Positions 1-7,940 of a stretch of DNA of 64,000 nucleotides are shown here, piece by piece. The notes beneath the pieces are model-generated. The model was not told where the DNA came from. It saw nothing but the letters and a program-made list of their open reading frames with translations, and made no database searches. Location of the stretch: contig NZ_OY764058.1 in NCBI RefSeq assembly GCF_963668085.1, forward strand, positions 682,001 through 746,000, in the 5' to 3' direction. A program made the position numbers and the translations under genes. Position 1 is the stretch's first letter, and the number at the start of each line of letters is the position of its first letter. This DNA comes from an uncultured Ilyobacter sp. Its GTDB lineage: Bacteria; Fusobacteriota; Fusobacteriia; Fusobacteriales; Fusobacteriaceae.

Positions 1-375
1 AGTTCCCATTTCTGTTAATTTCTTTATCTGAGGGTATAGAGGCGCCGCTCCTACTCCTCCCCCTATACCGAGAACTCTCTTGACTTTCTTCATATGAGCC
101 GGCTGTCCTAAAGGCCCTGCTATGCTGCTTATAGTCTGTCCTTCCAACTTTTGGCTGAGAAGTTTTGTTGTATATCCCACTACCTGATATATGATAGTTA
201 CACTATTTTCTGACCTATCGTAATCTGCTATTGTTAGAGGGATTCTCTCTCCATCTTCTTCTACCATAACCATGACAAACTGTCCAGGCTGGCATTTTTT
301 TGCGATATATGGAGCCTCTATAACCATTTTTTCTATATCTTGGCTCAGTATCTCTTTCTTTAAAATTTTATACAT
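1..375 (-). CDS. Sulfide dehydrogenase/NfnA-like FAD/NAD-binding subunit, 5' part
   Basis: This gene runs off the left edge, so only its first 125 codons are present. The protein begins MYKILKKEILSQDIEKMVIE and contains a ferredoxin-reductase-type FAD-binding barrel (GQFVMVMVEEDGERIPLTIA) followed by the start of the NAD-binding fold (VLGIGGGVGAAPLYP). This is the pattern of the sulfide dehydrogenase beta / NADH-dependent ferredoxin:NADP oxidoreductase A subunit (SudB/NfnA) and of dihydroorotate dehydrogenase electron-transfer subunits. The MYKIL start and the ERIPLTIAD block favour NfnA over PyrK. The ATG at 375 has a good ribosome site (AAGAAGGGTG) just upstream. The partner subunit would lie to the left, outside the window. 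The family assignment is firm; the exact redox partner is inferred. Confidence 0.8.
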   Translation of the reverse strand, partial: MYKILKKEILSQDIEKMVIEAPYIAKKCQPGQFVMVMVEEDGERIPLTIADYDRSENSVTIIYQVVGYTTKLLSQKLEGQTISSIAGPLGQPAHMKKVKRVLGIGGGVGAAPLYPQIKKLTEMGT

Positions 376-446
376 TTTTTCACCCTTCTTAGTAAATTTA
401 ATTTTTTTCACATTTTCAAAAAAATATCAGGTTGATTAATTTTTAA

Positions 447-487
447 AAAGGTGTGGTAAATTTCATACAGAAATTTACCACACCTTT
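447..487 (-). terminator. Intrinsic terminator after the alcohol dehydrogenase gene
   Basis: A perfect 17-bp inverted repeat (AAAGGTGTGGTAAATTT and its complement) has a 7-base loop. On the minus strand it is followed by a short U-rich run. It ends the alcohol dehydrogenase transcript just after its stop codon and separates it from the NfnA-like gene. Confidence 0.85.
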
Positions 488-506
488 GAAATTATCTATT
501 AATTAT

Positions 507-1664
507 CTATATATTTGAAGCTGTAACCCCGTAATATGCAGCCTTGTAGATCTCTTTTACATCTTCTACAGATGACTGTCTAGGATTAGTAAGGGTACAA
601 GGATCCTCAAAGGCATTTTTACTCATTCTGTCTAGGACTTGGTTGAATTTTTCCTCATTCATGTCTACTTCTGTTATCTCTTTTAAGCTTGTAGGGATTC
701 CAACTTTTTTATTGAGCTCTTTTAAGCTCTCAACTATGTCGGACTTTCCTAAGGCTTTTTCTAAATGAGAAAACTTATCTGTTGCTTTTTGGTTGTATTC
801 TACGATATAAGGTAGTAATACAGCGTTAGCAAGTCCGTGAGTTATACCTAGTTCTCCACCTATTTTGTGAGCCAGGCTGTGTACTAAGCCCAAAGACGAG
901 TTTGTAAATGCCATTCCTGCAAGAGTAGATGCATTATGCATGTGATTTCTAGCTTCCATGTCATCTGCTTTTTCATAGGCTAAAGGAAGATTATCATAGA
1001 CAAGTTTTATAGATTCCACCGCCATAGGGTCTGTATAGCTTGTTGCATTTGTAGACACCAAGGCCTCTATTGCGTGTGTCATTACATCCATACCTGTATT
1101 GGCAGTTATATGAGCTGGCATTTTTGCCGGAAGAGCTGGGTCTAAAAGAGCTATATCCGGAGTTATCTCGTAAGAAACCAAAGGATATTTTATATGATTT
1201 TCAGTATCAGTTATTACAGAGAAAGCAGTTATCTCAGAAGCAGTACCACTTGTAGATGGAATAGCAATGAATTTAGCTTTTTTTCTGAGCGTTGGGAACT
1301 TTCCAGCTACAAGGTCTTCAAATTTTGAATCAGGATATTCATAGAACACCCACATAATCTTAGCTGCATCTAGTGCAGAACCTCCACCGATAGCAATAAT
1401 CCAATCAGGATTAAATTCTGCCATCTCTTTTCCGCCTCTTAAAACTGTTTCCACAGATGGATTTGGTTCTACTCCGTCAACTATAGAGACCTCCATTCCT
1501 GCTTTTTCAAGTTGAGCTTTTGCTTCATCTAAGAATCCGAATCTTTTCATAGAACTTCCGCCTGTTACAAGCGTAGCTCTTTTCCCTTCTAATGTTGATA
1601 GATATTCTAGTGCATTTTCCCCAAAAACTATATCCTTTGGAACTCTAAACCATTGTAAAGCCAT
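507..1664 (-). CDS. Iron-containing alcohol dehydrogenase
   Basis: This is a 385-residue group III (iron-dependent) alcohol dehydrogenase, the usual family length, which interconverts aldehydes and alcohols with NAD(P)H. The nucleotide-binding GGGS lies at residues 93-96. The metal ligands match the family pattern: D193 and H197 in GMDVMTHA, H262 in VHSLAHKIGG, and H276 in GITHG. The closest recognisable relatives by motif are 1,3-propanediol, butanol or ethanol dehydrogenases of fermenting anaerobes, so NAD(P)H disposal in fermentation is the likely role. The substrate cannot be decided from sequence. The gene stands alone, with a terminator behind it. The upstream region has a possible -10 (TATAAA, minus strand, about 1738-1743) but no good -35. 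Confidence 0.9.
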   Translation of the reverse strand: MALQWFRVPKDIVFGENALEYLSTLEGKRATLVTGGSSMKRFGFLDEAKAQLEKAGMEVSIVDGVEPNPSVETVLRGGKEMAEFNPDWIIAIGGGSALDAAKIMWVFYEYPDSKFEDLVAGKFPTLRKKAKFIAIPSTSGTASEITAFSVITDTENHIKYPLVSYEITPDIALLDPALPAKMPAHITANTGMDVMTHAIEALVSTNATSYTDPMAVESIKLVYDNLPLAYEKADDMEARNHMHNASTLAGMAFTNSSLGLVHSLAHKIGGELGITHGLANAVLLPYIVEYNQKATDKFSHLEKALGKSDIVESLKELNKKVGIPTSLKEITEVDMNEEKFNQVLDRMSKNAFEDPCTLTNPRQSSVEDVKEIYKAAYYGVTASNI

Positions 1665-1996
1665 TTTCTACCCCCTGAAGTTTTATTTATTTTTTTACAG
1701 CCACTGGGCTCTTTGAAACATAAAAATAAACTAATATTTTATAGCGGTTCTTTTTTAAAAAGCTTTTGTGAAATTAAGAACTACTAACAACTTCAGTATA
1801 TCGCTGTTTGAGGGAAAAAACTAATTTATTTTTGCAAAAAATACCACTTTTTTGAATTCATCACTATATTTTTCACAATATTTTACGATTTTTTTATTTT
1901 TTATTCCTCTCAACTGAAGGAATTTATTTGATAGGAAAACCTTCCTTAGGTATACTTAAAGTAATTTCCATAAAAAATAAAATGAAGGTATTTATT
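1665..1996. other. Divergent intergenic region between adh and the macro-domain gene
   Basis: About 330 very AT-rich bases should carry the promoters of two divergent genes. A TATAAA box for the leftward gene lies near 1738-1743, without a convincing -35. A possible ribosome site (GAAGG, 1916-1920) precedes an in-frame TTG at 1928. No RNA gene or operator was recognised. Confidence 0.5.
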
Positions 1997-2518
1997 ATGT
2001 CTAAAAAAATAACCCTGTTAAAAGGTGACATTACAACTCTAAAGGTGAATGCTGTTGTAAATGCCGCAAACAACATGCTTGCAGGCGGAGGTGGTGTAGA
2101 CGGCGCCATTCACAAGGCAGGTGGACCCTTGATCGCCAAGTACTGCAGCGAAATACGACGTGAAACAGGCGGCTGCGAAACTGGTGAGGCTGTCTTAACC
2201 CTTGGAGGAAACCTCCCCTCTAAATATATCATTCACACTGTAGGTCCCGTATGGAAGGGGGGCAAGTTTAGAGAAGAAGAGCTCCTCAAAAACTGCTACC
2301 GAAACTCACTAATGTTAGCTAAAGAATATCATATGAAAGTTATAGCCTTTCCTAATATAAGTACAGGTGTTTACGGCTATCCTAAAGAGGCGGCGGCAGA
2401 AATTGCAATTATTGAGGTTAGAAATTTTTTAAAAAACAATGACTTACCGGAAAAAGTTATTTTTATCTGCTTTGACGGGGATAATTTTGATATATATAAC
2501 AAAATTTTAAAAAAATAA
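1997..2518 (+). CDS. Macro-domain protein, O-acetyl-ADP-ribose deacetylase (YmdB-like)
   Basis: This is a 173-residue stand-alone macro domain of the MacroD/YmdB type, which binds ADP-ribose and hydrolyses O-acetyl-ADP-ribose or mono-ADP-ribosyl esters in the cytoplasm. The diagnostic motifs are all present: VVNAANN near residue 20, the glycine loop GGGGVDGAIHKAGG that contacts the distal ribose and diphosphate, the core strand YIIHTVGPVW, and the phosphate loop ISTGVYGYP. The ATG at 1997 has GAAGGT 7 bases upstream and gives the family's typical N-terminus (MSKKITLLKGDIT). A TTG at 1928 with its own GAAGG site would add 23 residues in frame, and I judged it less likely. The neighbours do not hint at a specific ADP-ribosylation partner. 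Confidence 0.9.
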   Translation: MSKKITLLKGDITTLKVNAVVNAANNMLAGGGGVDGAIHKAGGPLIAKYCSEIRRETGGCETGEAVLTLGGNLPSKYIIHTVGPVWKGGKFREEELLKNCYRNSLMLAKEYHMKVIAFPNISTGVYGYPKEAAAEIAIIEVRNFLKNNDLPEKVIFICFDGDNFDIYNKILKK

Positions 2519-2612
2519 ATATTTAAATCAACCTCTCTTTTTTTCTGTAAAAACAATCTTCGAACAGGGTGACTCAGCAAAATAAATATAAGTTTAAACG
2601 GGAGTAAAATAT

Positions 2613-3296
2613 ATGATCGAATATATCCAGCGCAGTCTAAACGATGACGACATAAAATATATCAATAAAAAATATAAATTTCAAGAGAAACGGCTTATTT
2701 TTATCAATGAAAAGGTTATGAAATACCTGCCTTTTTATTCTGCCTTATTCGGTATCTGTGCCGTTGTTTTTTTCATACTTTTATATAAAAGATCAGATAA
2801 TTTTTTCCTCTTCCTCACTGGTACTATTTTCATATTTTCACCTTTTGTAATTTTCAGACTAGTCAAAACCTTTATAAAAAATACGATGCTCCAGACTAAG
2901 CTTCATCAGATTGTAGATTCTATCTTAGAAAAGGACACTGCAAAAGTAGTTCGCTGCATCAGTTCTAAAATGATGGAATTCGAAGAAGTAGAGGACGAAG
3001 GGGCCCAGTATCTCTTCCAGGTAGAGGAAAACAAGATTTTTCACATTTCAGGGCAGGAATTTTACGAAACCTCTTTTTTCCCCAGCAGTGATTTTGAGTT
3101 GGTGACCATAATGGGGCCAGGAGAAGAAAACGCTTTAGACTTTCACATCCACTGCTCTGGACACAAGTTATCTCCCATTTTGACTGTTCCAAGGGAGGTT
3201 AAAAAGGAGTATATAGACAAAATCTCAGAGTTTCCTGAGGTTATAGAGGGAAACATAGAAAATCTTGATTCTGTTATGAATATTATTTTGAAATAA
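2613..3296 (+). CDS. Hypothetical protein with two membrane segments
   Basis: I do not recognise a family. The 227-residue product has a charged N-terminal 35 residues, two adjacent hydrophobic segments (about residues 40-60, YSALFGICAVVFFILLY, and about 66-88, FFLFLTGTIFIFSPFVIF), and a soluble, acidic C-terminal domain of about 130 residues with no motif I can name. It is probably an inner-membrane hairpin with both ends in the cytoplasm. The start has a good ribosome site (GGGAG) before ATG 2613. It follows the macro-domain gene by 94 bases with no terminator between, so the two may be co-transcribed. Confidence 0.75.
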   Translation: MIEYIQRSLNDDDIKYINKKYKFQEKRLIFINEKVMKYLPFYSALFGICAVVFFILLYKRSDNFFLFLTGTIFIFSPFVIFRLVKTFIKNTMLQTKLHQIVDSILEKDTAKVVRCISSKMMEFEEVEDEGAQYLFQVEENKIFHISGQEFYETSFFPSSDFELVTIMGPGEENALDFHIHCSGHKLSPILTVPREVKKEYIDKISEFPEVIEGNIENLDSVMNIILK

Positions 3297-3358
3297 AACT
3301 TTTAAGAATACTCACTGTCTTTCTATCTCCACAATTTCTGTGAATACGCCCTAATTCT

Positions 3359-3387
3359 TTGCACTTTATTCTTTTATAATATATAAT
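3359..3387 (+). promoter_or_regulatory. Promoter for the Crp/Fnr regulator gene
   Basis: A TTGCAC box (3359-3364), a 17-base spacer and a perfect TATAAT box (3382-3387) predict a start site near 3394. That leaves room for the ribosome site at 3411-3418 and supports the GTG start at 3423 over the ATG at 3405. Confidence 0.7.
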
Positions 3388-3422
3388 CACTACTATAAAA
3401 CTAGATGTTAAAGAGGTGCTCT

Positions 3423-4148
3423 GTGATAAAAGATGAAGATTGTCTAAAAAAAATACCTGCTTTCTCCAATTTGGGAAAAGAGACCCTTGAGAAACTTCAG
3501 GAATCTGGAGAACTATTTGAAATCAAAAAAGGAAATGTGCTTTTTTTTGAAAAAGATATTGTGAACAAAATATATATTATTATCAAGGGGAAAATAAGTA
3601 TTTTCCGTTATTCACAAAAGGCCCAGAGAAGGGTTATTTATATATTAGGCGACGGAGAATTCATAAATGAAGTTATCTTTGACGACCTTCCGTCATCTGT
3701 AAATGCAGAGGCCTTTGAAAAAACTCTTCTACTACGATATGATAAAAAAGATCTCCAAGAGATAATGGAGTCAGATTTTCAGTTAACTAAAAATATAACT
3801 AATTCTATGGGGAAAAAAATAAGAAGACTTTACAGACAGATAAAAAATACTATCCCCCTTGGTTTGGATAAAAAAGTAGCTGCAAAACTATGGAAAATCT
3901 CAAAGGACTACGGGATAAGCTGCAATCTAAATGGTTATAACTGCAGGGATTTCAGAGAAGAATGTGTTTCTTGGACAGGGATAAACTTCAGCCTGACCAT
4001 AACCTACCTGGCCGATATGCTTGGAAGCAGCAGAGAATCCGTCTCTAGAGAGTTGAAAAAAATGGAGTCTAAAGGATATATCAAATGGGAAGGAAAAAAA
4101 CTCCTGGTAAAAAGAGAAGAATTAAGAAAATTTTACAGAGAAATTTAA
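3423..4148 (+). CDS. Crp/Fnr-family transcriptional regulator
   Basis: This 241-residue protein has the family layout. The N-terminal cyclic-nucleotide-binding-like beta roll spans roughly residues 12-115 (LFEIKKGNVLFFEKD, KIYIIIKGKISIFR, LGDGEFINEV). A dimerisation helix follows, then a C-terminal winged helix with the recognition block DMLGSSRESVSRELKKMESKGYI near residues 198-220. The GTG start at 3423 follows AGAGGTG. An in-frame ATG at 3405 lacks a ribosome site. E. coli FNR's N-terminal cysteine cluster is absent, but C7 and three closely spaced cysteines just before the DNA-binding domain (about 167, 174 and 181) could bind an Fe-S cluster or sense redox; that is inference. A symmetric operator overlaps the stop codon and precedes the sulfite operon, so this protein is the obvious candidate activator. 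Confidence 0.9.
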   Translation: MIKDEDCLKKIPAFSNLGKETLEKLQESGELFEIKKGNVLFFEKDIVNKIYIIIKGKISIFRYSQKAQRRVIYILGDGEFINEVIFDDLPSSVNAEAFEKTLLLRYDKKDLQEIMESDFQLTKNITNSMGKKIRRLYRQIKNTIPLGLDKKVAAKLWKISKDYGISCNLNGYNCRDFREECVSWTGINFSLTITYLADMLGSSRESVSRELKKMESKGYIKWEGKKLLVKREELRKFYREI

Positions 4149-4195
4149 ACAGTGTGACCTAGGTCACATTGTTTTTTTTTATTGGATGATAAAAT
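4147..4195 (+). promoter_or_regulatory. Crp/Fnr-type operator and promoter of the sulfite operon
   Basis: TGTGACCTAGGTCACA (4153-4168) is a perfect palindrome matching the CRP/FNR half-site scheme TGTGA-N6-TCACA. The symmetry extends to 4147-4174 with one mismatched pair. A TAAAAT box at 4190-4195 predicts a start near 4202, which puts the operator centre (4160.5) at about -41.5, the class II activator position. The -35 region is poor (TTGTTT with a 15-base spacer), as expected for an activated promoter. The palindrome has no loop, so despite the T-run after it, it is a weak terminator. Confidence 0.7.
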
Positions 4196-4238
4196 AGACT
4201 CAATCAAAGTGAAAAAAATATTTAAACGGAGGTTGTGT

Positions 4239-5045
4239 ATGTTTTCAGAAACGCTTAGTAAACTTTCAAACAGTGCAGTTGCAAAAGTAACATTATTAAA
4301 AGAGAGCAAATCAAAATATTTTATAGCTTCTCTACTGGCAGGTTTTTATGTAGGAATCGGCATCGTTCTCATTACTACTATCGGAGGACTGACAAAAAGT
4401 ACAGGGCCACAGTTTCGAATATACATGGGCTTGGCTTTCGGAATAGCATTAACATTGGTTATAATGGCAGGTTCAGAGTTATTTACCGGTAATAACCTTA
4501 TAATGTCCGCAGGAGCTGCAGACAAAAAAGTAACTTGGAAAGACGCAATAAACATCTGGATATTAAGTTACATAGGTAACTTGGCTGGTTCTACTCTTAT
4601 AGGTTCTCTTTTTACTCTATCAGGAAGTGCTACTGCACCTCACGGAGCTGTAGGAGAGTTTATCGTGGCCCTTTCTAAGAGTAAAATGAACGCAGGTGCT
4701 TCCACCCTATTTTTCAAGGGTGTTTTATGTAATATCCTTGTATGTTTAGCTGTTCTTTGCTGTATAAAGATGAAGGAAGAATCGGCAAAATTAGTGGTTA
4801 TCTTCTGGTGTCTCTTTGCATTTATTACAGCTGGATTTGAACACAGTATTGCAAATATGACGATATTCACAATGGGGCTTCTTCTTCCTCATGGACCTGA
4901 GGTTTCTCTTGCTGGCTACGGATACAATATGCTCTGGGTGACGCTGGGTAACTTTGTTGGGGGAAGTGCACTTGGACTCTGCTACTACTACATGGGTAAA
5001 AAATCTAAAGTCAAAGAAAGTATATTGGCAGAAAATAAATTATAG
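4239..5045 (+). CDS. Formate/nitrite-transporter-family channel, probable hydrosulfide channel
   Basis: This is a 268-residue FNT-family inner-membrane channel with about six hydrophobic segments. The family's broken-helix motifs are visible: GSELFTGNNLIMSAG near residue 80 and LGNFVGGSALG near the C-terminus. The central pore histidine region reads GFEHSIANM. The start is ATG 4239 with CGGAGG 6 bases upstream; an in-frame TTG at 4182 would add an unlikely charged N-terminus. The gene lies 14 bases before asrA in one operon. In Clostridioides difficile the FNT member next to asrABC was shown to be a hydrosulfide (HS-) channel, so export of the sulfide made by the reductase is the likely role. 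Formate or nitrite transport is the alternative. Confidence 0.85.
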   Translation: MFSETLSKLSNSAVAKVTLLKESKSKYFIASLLAGFYVGIGIVLITTIGGLTKSTGPQFRIYMGLAFGIALTLVIMAGSELFTGNNLIMSAGAADKKVTWKDAINIWILSYIGNLAGSTLIGSLFTLSGSATAPHGAVGEFIVALSKSKMNAGASTLFFKGVLCNILVCLAVLCCIKMKEESAKLVVIFWCLFAFITAGFEHSIANMTIFTMGLLLPHGPEVSLAGYGYNMLWVTLGNFVGGSALGLCYYYMGKKSKVKESILAENKL

Positions 5046-5059
5046 AAGGGAGTGAAATA

Positions 5060-6064
5060 ATGAAAATTTCTTTGGATAAAACCTCTTTTGATGAGGGGCT
5101 AGGACTTTTAAAAGAAAATTACCGAATATTTGCACCAAAGGTATTTGCAGGTGAGGGAAGATTTTCCGACACTGACCTTGTGAAATATAGTGAAATCGAC
5201 TCTATCGAAGAGATCTGCTTTGATAAAAAATCAGAATTTTCACCGAAAGAGGTAATGCTTCCTATTACACAGACTATGTTTTACTTTACAGAAAAGGAGT
5301 TCAAGGTTCCAGATATAGATGATAAGGGAATTATCGTATTTTTGAGAAGCTGTGATCTTCACAGTGTGAAAAGAGTAGACGAGATATACCTCAGAAACAA
5401 ATATCAAGATATGTATTATAAGAGAATCAGAGATAAAGTTAAGTTTGTAGTTATGGGATGTCCGACCTCCTTTGAAAACTGTTTCTGTGTGAGCATGGGA
5501 ACAAACAAAACAGATGACTATCACATGGGGCTAAACTTAAACAATGATTCTGTGGAACTTTATATAAAGGAAGATGAATTCAAAGGCGTTTTCTCAGGTG
5601 AGGAAGCTGAATTTGATGTCAAATTCGTAGAGGAAAACAAGGTTAAAGTTAATGTACCTGAAAACATAAGCCTTGCAGAGGTAAAAGACCTTGAGCTATG
5701 GAGGGAATACGATAAAAGATGTGTTGCCTGTGGTAAATGTAATTTTGTATGTCCTACGTGTACCTGTTCTACTACCCAGGATATTTTCTATAGTGAAAAT
5801 GAAAATACTGGAGAAAGAAGAAGGGGATGGGCTTCATGCCATGTAGACGGATTTACAGATATGGCGGGAGGTCACACTTTTAGACAAAAGCATGGAGATC
5901 GAATGAGGTTTAAGACTATGCATAAGATATCAGATTTCAAGAGAAGATTCGGATATCACATGTGTACAGGCTGCGGAAGATGTGACGACGTCTGCCCTGA
6001 ATATATCTCATTTTCAAACTGTGTAAACAAATTATCTAAAGAATTGGAGGGAAACGATGAATAA
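5060..6064 (+). CDS. asrA: Anaerobic sulfite reductase subunit A
   Basis: This is the 334-residue AsrA-type subunit, a cytoplasmic iron-sulfur electron carrier of the dissimilatory-type sulfite reductase that makes sulfide with NADH. The N-terminal two thirds are the family domain. Two ferredoxin-like 4Fe-4S motifs follow, CVACGKCNFVCPTC from about residue 221 and CTGCGRCDDVCP from about residue 302, and resemble those of hydrogenase and heterodisulfide-reductase relatives. The ATG at 5060 follows GAAGGGAG. The gene lies directly behind the FNT channel gene, and its last 8 bases overlap the start of asrB, so the products are translationally coupled. It is presumably controlled with the channel by the Crp/Fnr-type operator upstream. 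Confidence 0.95.
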   Translation: MKISLDKTSFDEGLGLLKENYRIFAPKVFAGEGRFSDTDLVKYSEIDSIEEICFDKKSEFSPKEVMLPITQTMFYFTEKEFKVPDIDDKGIIVFLRSCDLHSVKRVDEIYLRNKYQDMYYKRIRDKVKFVVMGCPTSFENCFCVSMGTNKTDDYHMGLNLNNDSVELYIKEDEFKGVFSGEEAEFDVKFVEENKVKVNVPENISLAEVKDLELWREYDKRCVACGKCNFVCPTCTCSTTQDIFYSENENTGERRRGWASCHVDGFTDMAGGHTFRQKHGDRMRFKTMHKISDFKRRFGYHMCTGCGRCDDVCPEYISFSNCVNKLSKELEGNDE

Positions 6065-6899
6065 TACCCATATTCCAGGAAACCCCTATACCCCTATAGA
6101 AAATGTCTACCTACCAAAGGGATACAAGCTTATCTCCCTAAATAAGCTCACAGAGATCGAGTGGCTTTTCAGAGTCGAGTACGATCAGGAAGTAACCTTC
6201 GGACAGTTTATCGAAATATCTATCCCAAGAGTTGGTGAAGCCCCACTTTCGGTAACTCAGTTCAACAAAGAGGAGGGATGGATAGAGTTTCTCATAAGAA
6301 AGGTGGGAAAGGTAACTGACTGTCTTTTTGACCTAAAGGCGGGAGACTTGATGTTCCTCAGAGGCCCTTACGGGAATGGATTCCCTGCAGAAGAAGAGTA
6401 TAGAGGGAAGCATCTCATTATCGTCGCAGGAGGATCTGGACTGGCTCCTGTGAGGTCTATGATAAATCATTTCTATAACGATGAAGCTAATGATACAAAA
6501 GTTGACCTTCTTTTGGGATTCAAGGACTACGACTCCATTATATTTAAAGACGAGATAAAACAGTGGAAAGAAAAATTTAACACCCTTATAACTGTAGACA
6601 ATTCATGCAGCATCGACGGTGTGTGCGAAGGATTAGTTACAAAGTATATTCCAGACCTTGAGCTGGCAGATGATATTGCCGACATGGAAGTAGTTATAGT
6701 TGGGCCCCCTGTCATGATGAAGTATTCTGCCATGGAATTTCTGAGCAGAGGCGTTCCTAAAGAGAAAATATGGGTTTCATTTGAGAGAAAAATGTCCTGC
6801 GGTGTGGGAAAATGTGGTCACTGTAAAATTGACGAAACTTATATATGCCTAGAAGGCCCTGTATTCAGGTATGACGAAGCAGAAAAATTAGTAGATTAG
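6057..6899 (+). CDS. asrB: Anaerobic sulfite reductase subunit B
   Basis: AsrB is the 280-residue FAD/NAD-binding subunit that takes electrons from NADH and passes them through AsrA to AsrC. The flavin barrel occupies about residues 20-110. The NAD-binding part begins with HLIIVAGGSGLAPVRSM, and IVGPPVMMKY follows later. A C-terminal cysteine cluster (CGVGKCGHCKI, then CLEGPVF) matches the 2Fe-2S site of dihydroorotate-dehydrogenase-type electron-transfer proteins. The gene overlaps asrA by 8 bases and precedes asrC by 11. Its length and motifs are normal for the family. Confidence 0.95.
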   Translation: MNNTHIPGNPYTPIENVYLPKGYKLISLNKLTEIEWLFRVEYDQEVTFGQFIEISIPRVGEAPLSVTQFNKEEGWIEFLIRKVGKVTDCLFDLKAGDLMFLRGPYGNGFPAEEEYRGKHLIIVAGGSGLAPVRSMINHFYNDEANDTKVDLLLGFKDYDSIIFKDEIKQWKEKFNTLITVDNSCSIDGVCEGLVTKYIPDLELADDIADMEVVIVGPPVMMKYSAMEFLSRGVPKEKIWVSFERKMSCGVGKCGHCKIDETYICLEGPVFRYDEAEKLVD

Positions 6900-6910
6900 G
6901 AGGTTAATCC

Positions 6911-7885
6911 ATGAGTTTAGACATAAACAGAAAAAAGGTCACCAAAAACGCCTATAGAGTTACCAAGGTCAGAGACAAGACAACTCTCAGAGTCAGAGTT
7001 CCCGGTGGGGAGATTTCTGGTGAACTTCTTCTGAAGGTATCTGAAATCGCAAACAACTACGGTAACGGTAAAGTACACCTTACTACCAGACAGGGCTTTG
7101 AGATAATGGGAATTGACTGGGATAAGATAGATGAAGTAAACCTTGTGGTAGAATCTCTTATGGAGGGGTTAGGAATAAACCACAACGACAAAAATAAGGG
7201 TTATCCTGCAGCAGGAACTAGAAACATAGCTGCATGTATCGGAAATAAAATATGCCCTAAGGCCCAGTACAACACAACTGAATTAGCTAAAAAAATAGAA
7301 AAAAAAGTTTTCCCTCATGATTTTCATTTTAAGATAGCCCTCACAGGTTGTCCCAATGACTGCCAGAAAATAAGAATGCATGACTTTGGAATAATCGGAA
7401 TGACTTTGCCAAAGCTCGAACCACATAGATGTATCTCTTGTGGAAGATGTGAGAAGAAATGTAAAAGTCTGTCAACTGGTGCAATAAAAATGAATAACTA
7501 TAAGCCTGTGAGAGAGCATGACAGGTGCATAGGCTGTGGAGAATGTGTATTAAACTGCCCTGTCTCTGCATGGACAAGGGATTCAAAAAAATACTACAGA
7601 CTGGCTATCATGGGAAGAACAGGAAAGAGAAATCCTAGACTAGCCGAAGACTGGATGATATGGGCTGACGAAGAGTCAATCATAAAAATCATAAAAAACA
7701 CCTATGACTATGTCAACGAATATATTGATCGTAGCCTTCCCAAGGAGCATATTGGCTATATCGTAGACCGAACCGGATTTATGGAGTTTAAAAAATGGGC
7801 TTTAAAAGAGGTTAAATTGCCTTCTGAAACAGTTACAAAGGACAACATTTACTGGAGCGGCGTTAAGTATCCGGAGATAAAATAA
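6911..7885 (+). CDS. asrC: Anaerobic sulfite reductase subunit C (siroheme catalytic subunit)
   Basis: AsrC is the 324-residue catalytic subunit that reduces sulfite to sulfide by six electrons. Cysteines of the siroheme-4Fe-4S centre lie in CIGNKICPKAQ (near residues 109-115) and in ALTGCPNDCQK (147 and 151). Two more ferredoxin-type clusters follow in an inserted domain, CISCGRCEKKC and CIGCGECVLNCP. The substrate-side sequence TTRQGFEIMG near the N-terminus is typical of nitrite/sulfite reductase half-domains. The start has AGGAGG upstream. This is the last gene of the operon, followed by a strong terminator shared with the opposing opp operon. Confidence 0.95.
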   Translation: MSLDINRKKVTKNAYRVTKVRDKTTLRVRVPGGEISGELLLKVSEIANNYGNGKVHLTTRQGFEIMGIDWDKIDEVNLVVESLMEGLGINHNDKNKGYPAAGTRNIAACIGNKICPKAQYNTTELAKKIEKKVFPHDFHFKIALTGCPNDCQKIRMHDFGIIGMTLPKLEPHRCISCGRCEKKCKSLSTGAIKMNNYKPVREHDRCIGCGECVLNCPVSAWTRDSKKYYRLAIMGRTGKRNPRLAEDWMIWADEESIIKIIKNTYDYVNEYIDRSLPKEHIGYIVDRTGFMEFKKWALKEVKLPSETVTKDNIYWSGVKYPEIK

Positions 7886-7897
7886 ATATAGTATTTA

Positions 7898-7940
7898 AAA
7901 AAGGCTTGAATCCCTCATTTTGATGGATTCAAGCCTTTTT
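7898..7940. terminator. Bidirectional terminator between asrC and oppF
   Basis: A stem of AAAAAGGCTTGAATCC and its complement encloses an 11-base loop, with A-run and T-run on either side. It can therefore stop transcription from both converging operons. Confidence 0.95.

Noticed and set aside
1928..1996. TTG 1928 as start of the macro-domain protein
   Set aside because: GAAGG is present, but the family N-terminus begins at 1997, which has its own ribosome site. It is kept as an alternative only.
3405..3422. ATG 3405 as start of the Crp/Fnr regulator
   Set aside because: It has no ribosome site and lies only about 11 bases from the predicted transcript start. GTG 3423 has AGAGGTG.
4147..4180. 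Intrinsic terminator after the Crp/Fnr gene
   Set aside because: The inverted repeat has no loop and so forms a poor hairpin. Its match to TGTGA-N6-TCACA and position at -41.5 fit an operator.
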